A stretch of DNA of 64,000 nt from Dendrophyllia cribrosa (taxonomy: Eukaryota > Cnidaria > Anthozoa > Scleractinia > Dendrophylliidae), in NCBI GenBank assembly GCA_024195265.1, contig JAJLRJ010000004.1, positions 981,125 to 1,045,124 on the forward strand. The letters run 5' to 3'. The notes below the pieces were generated by a model. That model saw nothing but the letters and a program-made list of their open reading frames with translations. It ran no database searches and had not been told where the DNA came from. The position numbers and the translations under genes were made by a program. Of this stretch, positions 25,201 through 34,200 are shown piece after piece. The first letter of the stretch is position 1. The number at the start of each line of letters is the position of its first letter.

Positions 25201-28200
25201 CAGACGGAGCAGGATATGCTGCTGCTGATCGAATAACGGTAATTAATGGAGGGCATTCCTTAATTGACCACATAATGATTAAATCTGCAGGAAAAATAGT
25301 TTATGACACTGACAATCTCCATAAAGTCACTTTTGTTAAAAACCTGCTAGAGTATTCTGATGATTACAGTAGATCAGTTGCTAAAAACAGTTTCTGGTAT
25401 TTGGACACGAATGCTACAACAGCTGCGAATAACACAGGATTTGAAGCTCGCAGGTTGCAAACTCAAGCTCTGCGTGATAATGGTACAGGTGGTCCTAAAA
25501 ACATTAATGTGATCATACCATTGAACAGGTTCTCATTTTTTGAAGAACTTGAAGATAAGATGCTTGTACCAATGCAAATACAATTTAACATTGAGCTACA
25601 AAACGATGGTGAACTCATTCACATGGCTAATGGAACTGATGCTGGAAGAATTGTTGTTAACAGGTTTTTGCTCTGGGTGCCAAAACTAACTCCAAAGGAT
25701 TCATTGTATGACAATTTCGTTAGTTCATTTCTTAAAGAAACTCAGTGGAAATATTTAAGGGAAATGTACGAAGCATCAGCTCCTACACAATCATCAGGAT
25801 TTTTCCAGATTTCAAGCAGTATTGACAATGTCAAACACATTTTTGTTTACTTGAAAAGAACAAACCCGCCTAATGATGCAGTTGAAGAAGACAGTCCTTA
25901 TCTAATGGACACTTTTAAACTTAATGCTGCTAATAATAACTCTTCCCTTTTAAACTGTAGACTAGAATATGGAAATGGAGTCTTTTATCCAGAAACAGAG
26001 TATGATACAGAATCAAAAGTGAGAATCTTTAACGATTTGATGTCATATACTATGCGGAAAAATGACTATAACAGCGGAACTCAGCTGAACTTAGCAAACT
26101 ATAGTTCTCTGTATGGGTTGATTTACTTTAATCTTACGTATCAAACTGAAAAAATAACAAGAGATCCGAAACAGCTAATCTTCAGGTATAGACTAAGCCA
26201 GAATGCAGCTGCAAACTTCAATGTTCATGCTGTAGTCCTATATGAAGAATCTGTTGTCATTGACAAGGTGGGTAATGAATTGGTTATAGTGTAAAATTGT
26301 ATAATAAGTAATGTATTACTAATAAAAATAAATATCCTTATTTCATATATGTTTTATAACTGGAAAAAATTATATAACATATATTATATACAGCAAATGA
26401 CTCAGCTTTTTGAAATCAAAGTAAATTTGTCTGACAATCAAAAGAAGAATCTTAGCAATGCTTTCAAAAAAAGGGAAACTATTGTTCTCAGACTATCAAA
26501 TGAATCTCTGAACGGAAATGATATTCTATATGTACCAGCAATGGTAAAGAAGAGATTGGAGAAGAATCGTATGATGAATAAGGGTATGGATATCAAACTT
26601 GTCAAAAGTAATATTAGAAAACAGGTTGGAGGTAGTCTACTAACTTCTATCTTAAGTATTGGCAAGACACTAGCACCAACTATAGGTAAAACCCTTGGGC
26701 TATCAGCTCTTGCTGGATTGGCTTCAGAAGGTGCTTCTCAGATTGTGAAATCAATATCTGGCAAAGGCGTACAGTCGGGTGGTTTTCTCGTACCACAAGA
26801 CAAAATTAATAAGCTGATAGAATATAAGCATCTTTTATCGACGAAACAAAAACAGGATATATTGAATGCCCTTCAATCAGGTTCAGGTGTTCATGTGAAA
26901 CCAACAAAAACACAATCAGGTGGATTTTTAGGCACTCTGTTGGCAAGCATCGGTGTTCCACTCCTTCTAAATGCTTTGACTGGTAAAACTGGTAGTGGGG
27001 CTCCACGAATGGGAATTAGTAAGAAAAAAGGGGGTAAGGGAGCTCCGAGAATTGGTGCATACAGACAACCACCTCCATTTATAGGTACATGGGATAATCC
27101 AATTGGTATGGGGATTAAAAAAAAAAAACTACCAAAAAAAACAAGTCGGGAGAAGGCATGCTATTAGGGAAAAACAGCCCATTCAATGGTATACCACTAC
27201 TAGGGGCAATACTGTAAAACCAAAATTCCATAAAGATATCCCGTTAAGTAATCATGATCTAATAAAATGGTGTAGATATTTGAACATCCCAATCAAAGAT
27301 GTTCTATCGAGGGATGAGAAAGTTCCACATAAGCATAAACAGGCGTTATTCATATACAATCTTGAACCCTCATATATGAGTGGAAGCCATTGGGTGGCCA
27401 CATATGTCAAAGACAACGTGATAAATTATTTTGATAGTTTCGGTATGCCTCCATTTCAAGAGATCGTAAATCATACAAAAAGAAAGAATTTGATTCTGTT
27501 ACATCAAAACAACCAAATCCAGAACATAAAAACGACTACATGTGGTTACTTCTGTTTATACTTTCTGAATGAAATGAATAAAGGGAATTCATATTATAAT
27601 TTATTGCAAGTATTTGACATATATGATACAATGAAGAATGAGAGATTCCTCGAACATTATTTTAGAAATATCTAACTTATATATATAATGGTAAAATCAT
27701 ATTGTGTTAGACAGAAGAAAGTCACTGAATGTGTTCCAGGAAGCGAACGATATGTGAAAACTAAAAATGGTCGAACTATGTTGAAATGCACTTGCGCTGA
27801 ATGTGGTATAACAAAAACCAAATTTATAAAACAAAAACAGGGAAACTAATTGAGCCCTCACAAGATGGGGGCTTTTTAAATATAGAAGGTAGTCACAGTC
27901 TTGGTGAAATAGCAGCTAAAAGCGCTTTAAAAGGTTTGTATAATTTAGGTAGAATCGGAGCATCAAAGGCAATTAAATCTGGTTATGCTAAACAAAAAAT
28001 AAAAGGAATGGCTGATAAATATTTGGATCAAGCCTTAGATAGTTTAACTTCAGATATTAGTAAGAAACTAGATCCATTGCATAAAGGTAGTGGGATTGAT
28101 ATTCATAAGGCCATTGGGAAGCTTCCGAAACCAAAAGGCGGTTGGACATTACTCGGCCATAAATATACTGGCCCATATAATGATTTAAAGAGTCAAGTGA

Positions 28201-31200
28201 AATATGACCCAACAACTGGCCAAATATTAGAAATATATGACCAACCTACAGGAAGAACTGATGAAATAGCAATGCAACATGATGTCGATTATTCAGTCTG
28301 CAAGGATGATAGGAAATGTAAAAATAAGGCAGACCGAAAAATGGTTCAAGCTTTAGACAACGTACCGTATAATGAAAGACAATGGGGGCATTGGTTGGCT
28401 AGAAACACGATTGATGTAAAACAAAAACTTGGATTAGGTGTTAAAAGGAAGTCAAAAAACGTAAAAAGGAGTTGAGTAATGATTGGGCTGAACTCCTTGC
28501 AAATGAACTACATAAACCAATCAAACGGAAATTTCAAAAGAGACGTGTTATTGTTAATGGAATAGATGATATTTGGAGCGCTGACCTTGTAGAAATGCAG
28601 AAGTTTTCAAAATGGAATAAAGGATATAGATATTTGTTAAACATCATTGATGTGTTTTCGAAATTTGCTTGGAGCATCCCTATTAAAAATAAAACAGGTA
28701 ATACAATTACTGAATCATTTGATGATGTTATTAAAAAATCCAAACGGAAACCTAAATTTATTTGGGTAGACCAAGGGTCTGAATTCTATAATAAAACTTT
28801 CAAAGACTGGCTAAAGAAAAATAATATTGAGATGTATTCTTCTTTCAATGAAGGTAAAGCTGTTATTATTGAGAGATTTAACAGAACATTAAAATCTAAA
28901 ATGTGGAAACAATTTACAGCTCAAAATACAACACAATATTTAGACATGTTACCAAAACTATTAAATGAATACAACAGTACAAAGCATTCAAGCATCAAAA
29001 TGAAACCGGCAGAAGTAAATAAAAAGAACGAGGGAAGTGTATATCTCACTTTATATGGTGATATGGAACCATCATCATCAAAAGTAAAATTCAAAGTTGG
29101 TGATAAGGTTAGAATTTCAAAGTATAAAAGAAAGGTATTTGATAAAGGATATACAAGTAATTGGACTGAAGAGGTATTCACAGTTGATAAAATCCAATAC
29201 ACAAACCCTATTACATATAAGTTAAAGGATCTTAATAATGAATCAATAGAAGGGTCATTTTATGAACCTGAATTACAATTAGCAAAACAGGATGTATTCA
29301 GAATTGGCAAAGTCATTAGGAGGGATTACAAGAAAAAACAAGCTTTGGTATCATGGTCTGGTTATCCAAAAGAATTTAATTCATGGATACCGTTAAAAGA
29401 TGTCAAAAATATCTAACATATATGTATCATGAGTGGCATTGAGAAATATATCAAAAAAATAAATTTTCAAATTCAGGAATGTGAAGATGAAATAGACAAT
29501 CTTCATGATAAAATATATGATAATGAGCGTAGATTGGATCTGTTACAATATAAAAAGAAATTATTGAAACTTTATCATAAAAAAATACATGAAATTGATG
29601 AAGATAAAACATTGAAACAGTTATTGAATATTATCTGCAATGAGATAGAAAATAATAGATACGATGATGAATGTAATGTGTTGAAACAAACCAAAGTTGA
29701 TAATGTTGAATATCTCAAACGTGAAAATAATATTTTTACACCTGTGAATACAACAAGTAATGCAAATTTGATTAATGAGACTTGGCTTTAAAAAAGGTTT
29801 AAAGAGATGTTACTATTTACAAGTATCCCAGAAATTTCTGAGATATTTATATCTTTGCATTCGCTATTCATTGGTAGCCAAAAATATTAATGTTTCTGGC
29901 TATTATCAACCATATTTAAACGCACTAAAATGACTTAAAAAAATAATCATACTATATAGTAATGGTAAAACAATCAAGGGGAAGACCTAAAAAGTATATG
30001 ACCGATGAAGAAAAACGTATTATGGGACGTCTTTATTGTAAGAAGTATAATGACAACCCAGATAATAAATATCATTGCATTGAATGTAATAAATATTTTC
30101 ATCCTGCAAGTAAATATAAACACAATAAAACTATGGTGCATAAATTGAATGCACAAAAATACAACAGCGAATAACGCAAGGCGATCATAAAAAGATAATC
30201 ATATATGACCAATCATATATAACTATCTCAAATTATTTCAAAAATGATGCCAAAATAAACGCACTATAAAAGGTACTTAAAGAAATATTATATAATTATA
30301 TATATATAGATAATGGGAACATCAGACTTAACAAAATTGAGTAAGTCTCAACTAATCCAAATGATATTAAAGCTACAGAAGAAAAAACCTGCATTTATGG
30401 TGGTAGATGATACCAAACCACTTCCAACACCAAGGACTGTCAAACCAGTTCCAACACCAGGGACTGTAAAACCAATCCCAGCACCTCGTAAGAGTGTAAA
30501 TTAAATGGTTCAAGATTATGAAAACAAGATAATTGTTCCACCAGTGCCAGCACCAAGGACTAAAAAACCAGTCCCATTACCAAGAACTAAGATAGAGCAA
30601 ACAGATAAAGCTCTGAAAGGCTATACTAAGTCTTTTGAAATTAATATAAAAAACAACAAAGACCCGCTAGTGCAACTACAAAACACAAGAAAGGCTATTG
30701 AATATCATATTATAAGTACACTAAAATCCATGAAAGGACTGAAATTTGTTGAAACACTAAAGGTAATATTTACAAAAATATCAAATGGAGAAACAGTGTA
30801 CAAAACTGCCTATTTCAACAGTCTAGTTCAAACAATCATAAATAATCTAGAGATCGCTGAATCACTACAAGTGTCAAAGCAAAACATATTAAACAAGATT
30901 GCAGTTTGGATTTCAGAGGGATCTGGTTGGACTGTTCAATCAGTGGACAATCATTATCTCAATATTGTAAAATATCAACCAATGAGAGGCTCTTCATATA
31001 TTAAACTACCTCAAGAACTCAGAAACAGTGCGAAAGGATTGATCAACATAAAAAATGAGGATAATGAATGCTTTAGGTGGTGTCACATCAGACATATAAA
31101 TCCTCAAGACAAAGACCCACAGAGAATTAAAAAAGTTGACAAACCATTCATTGAAAATTTAAATTATTCGGGGATTGAATTCCCAGTCACCACCAAACAG

Positions 31201-34200
31201 TACAACAAGATTGAAAAACAAAATAAGATCAACATCAATGTTTTCGGTTATGAAGACAAACAACCATACCCAGTTTATGTATCAAAAGAAAAATATGAAG
31301 ACCGCATGAATCTTCTTCTGATAACAGAAAATGAAAATAAGCACTATGTCTTAATTAAAGATTTTAACAAGTTAATGTACAATCAGACAAAACACAAAGA
31401 AAGAAAACATTTCTGCATGTATTGTCTTCAATGCTTCAGCTCTGAAAGAGTATTAACTGATCATAAAGAAAACTGCATGCAAGTAAATGGCACACAAGCG
31501 ATAAAAATGCCTGACAAAGACAATAATATACTAAAATTCAACAATTTCCATAAACAACTACCAGTACCATTTGTTATTTATGCAGATTTCGAAGCAATTA
31601 CTGAAAAAATACATGGTTGTCAACCTAATAATGATAAATCATACACAGAGGCTTATCAGAAGCATACAGACTGTAGTTATGGTTATAAGGTCGTTTGTTG
31701 CTATGATGATAAATATAGCAAACCTGTAACAATATATAGAGGTGAAAAAGCTGTATATAAATTTATGGAAGCTATGCTGGGGGAAGTTAAATATTGTAAG
31801 AAGGTAATGAAAAAAGAATTCAATAAACCATTGAGAATGGCGAAAGAAGATGAAGAAGAATTTCAAAAAGCTAAAGAATGTCATATATGTGATATAAAAT
31901 ATACTGACAAAGACATTCGAGTTCGAGACCATTGTCACATCACTGGTAAATACAGAGGCTCTGCTCATCAAGAATGTAATCTGAAACTCAGAGTAAATCC
32001 AGCAGAGATAAAAATTCCTGTTATATTCCATAATCTAAGAGGTTATGATAGTCATTTTATAATGCAAGAGATTGGTGAAATAGTCAAGAAGTATACATAC
32101 ACAAATAAGAAAGGAGAAGAGAAACAGATGAATATAAATGCTGTACCAAACAACATGGAAAAGTATATGGCTTTCATGCTTGGCAATCATCTTACCTTCA
32201 TTGATAGTTTCCAGTTTATGAGCTCTAGTTTAGAAAAACTAGTGAGTAATCTAGAAAGAAAATCATTAAAATACACCTCGGAAAAATTCGAAGGTAAAAA
32301 GCTTGATTTGATGACTCGAAAAGGAGTATACCCTTACGATTACATGGACAGTTTTGATAAATTTGATGAAAAACTACCACTGAAAGAAGAATTTTACAGC
32401 ATATTAAATGATCAACATATATCAGATGAAGACTATAAACATGCTCAAAATGTATGGGATACATTCTCTCTTAAAAACATGGGAGAATACCATGATTTAT
32501 ATCTGAAATCTGACATCCTTCTATTAGCTGATGTTTTTGAAAACTTTAGAAAGACTTGTTTGCAATACTACAAACTTGACCCCTGTCACTATTTCACATC
32601 TCCCGGTTTATCTTGGGATGCTATGTTAAAGATGACTAATATAAAACTTGAATTAATGGTTGATGTTGACATGTTTCAATTCATTGAAAAAGGTATGAGA
32701 GGTGGTGTTTCTTATATTGCCAATCGATATAGTATAGCTAATAACAAATACATGAAAAATTATGATGAGAAGGCGCCCTCAAAGTATGTCATGTATCTCG
32801 ATGCTAACAATCTGTATGGTTGGGCAGTGAGTCAATACCTACCTACTGGTGGTTTTAAATGGATGACAGAAAAACAGATTGACAATATAGATTTAGCTAA
32901 GTATGAAGAAGAAAGTAAAAAAGGTTTAATACTAGAAGTTGATTTAGAATACCCAAAAGAACTACACAACCTACATAATGACTATCCATTAGCTGCTGAG
33001 AGGGTATGTGTGAAAAAAGATATGTTATCTAATTATTGTAAAGAAATAGCTACCAAATATAATATATCAACAGGTTTAGTCCATAAACTCATCCCAACAT
33101 TAAATAACAAAGAAAAGTATGTGCTACATTATAGAAACCTAGAATTATACATTGATCTAGGTTTGAAAGTAACAAAAGTACACAGAGTATTAGAATTTGA
33201 TCAATCTCCTTGGTTAAAACAATACATTGACTTCAACACAAACAAACGAAAAAATGCCAAAAATGCTTTTGAGAAAGATTTCTTCAAACTTATGAATAAT
33301 TCAGTATTTGGAAAAACTATGGAAAATATTAGAAAGAGAGTAGATGTTAGATTAGTGACTGATGAAAAGAAACTTTTAAAAATTACAGCTAAACCAACAT
33401 ATGTAAGCAGTAAGATCTTCAATGAAAATTTAGTAGCAGTGCATAAGATTAAAGAAACACTAACCCTAAACAGGCCGGCATATGTGGGTATGTGTATTCT
33501 TGATATTAGTAAGACATTAATGTATGATTTTCATTATAACTACATCAAAAATAAATATGGAGATAGAGCTAGACTACTATTCACAGACACAGACAGTCTA
33601 ACATATGAAATTAAAACTAAAGACGTATATCAAGATTTTTGGAATGATAAAGAAAAATTTGATAATAGTGACTATCCAGAAAACTCAAAGTATTATAATT
33701 CAACAAATAAAAAAACAATTGGTAAATTCAAAGATGAAGCCGCAGGAGTTCCCATTCGTGAATTCGTTGGATTGAGAAGTAAAATGTATTCATATATAAA
33801 AGACAACCAATCAGGAGGAAAGACTGCTAAAGGTATTAAAAAGAATGTTATTAATAATATTAAACATGAAAACTATAAAGATACATTATTAAACAATAAA
33901 CAAATGCATCATAAAATGAAAACAATCAGAAGTATAAATCATAAATTGGGTAGTTATGAGATTAACAAAGTATCACTAAGCTGTTTTGATGACAAAAGAT
34001 ATATACTAAAAGATGGTATAAATTCATATGCTTATGGACATTATAAAATCAAAAATTAAATCAAATTTGAAAACATATAGTTTAATTATTTTATTGAAAA
34101 CATATAGTTTAATCATAAATCGAGATCATAAGTCAATATCAGAAAATTTATGGAAAACATATAGTTTAATCAGAAGTAAATATCAAAAGCTGATATCATA

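Noticed and set aside
28472..28474. TTG as a true integrase start
   Set aside because: Possible but weaker than the frameshift explanation. TTG initiation is inefficient in animals, and the in-phase slippery site with pseudoknot enters the same frame upstream of it.
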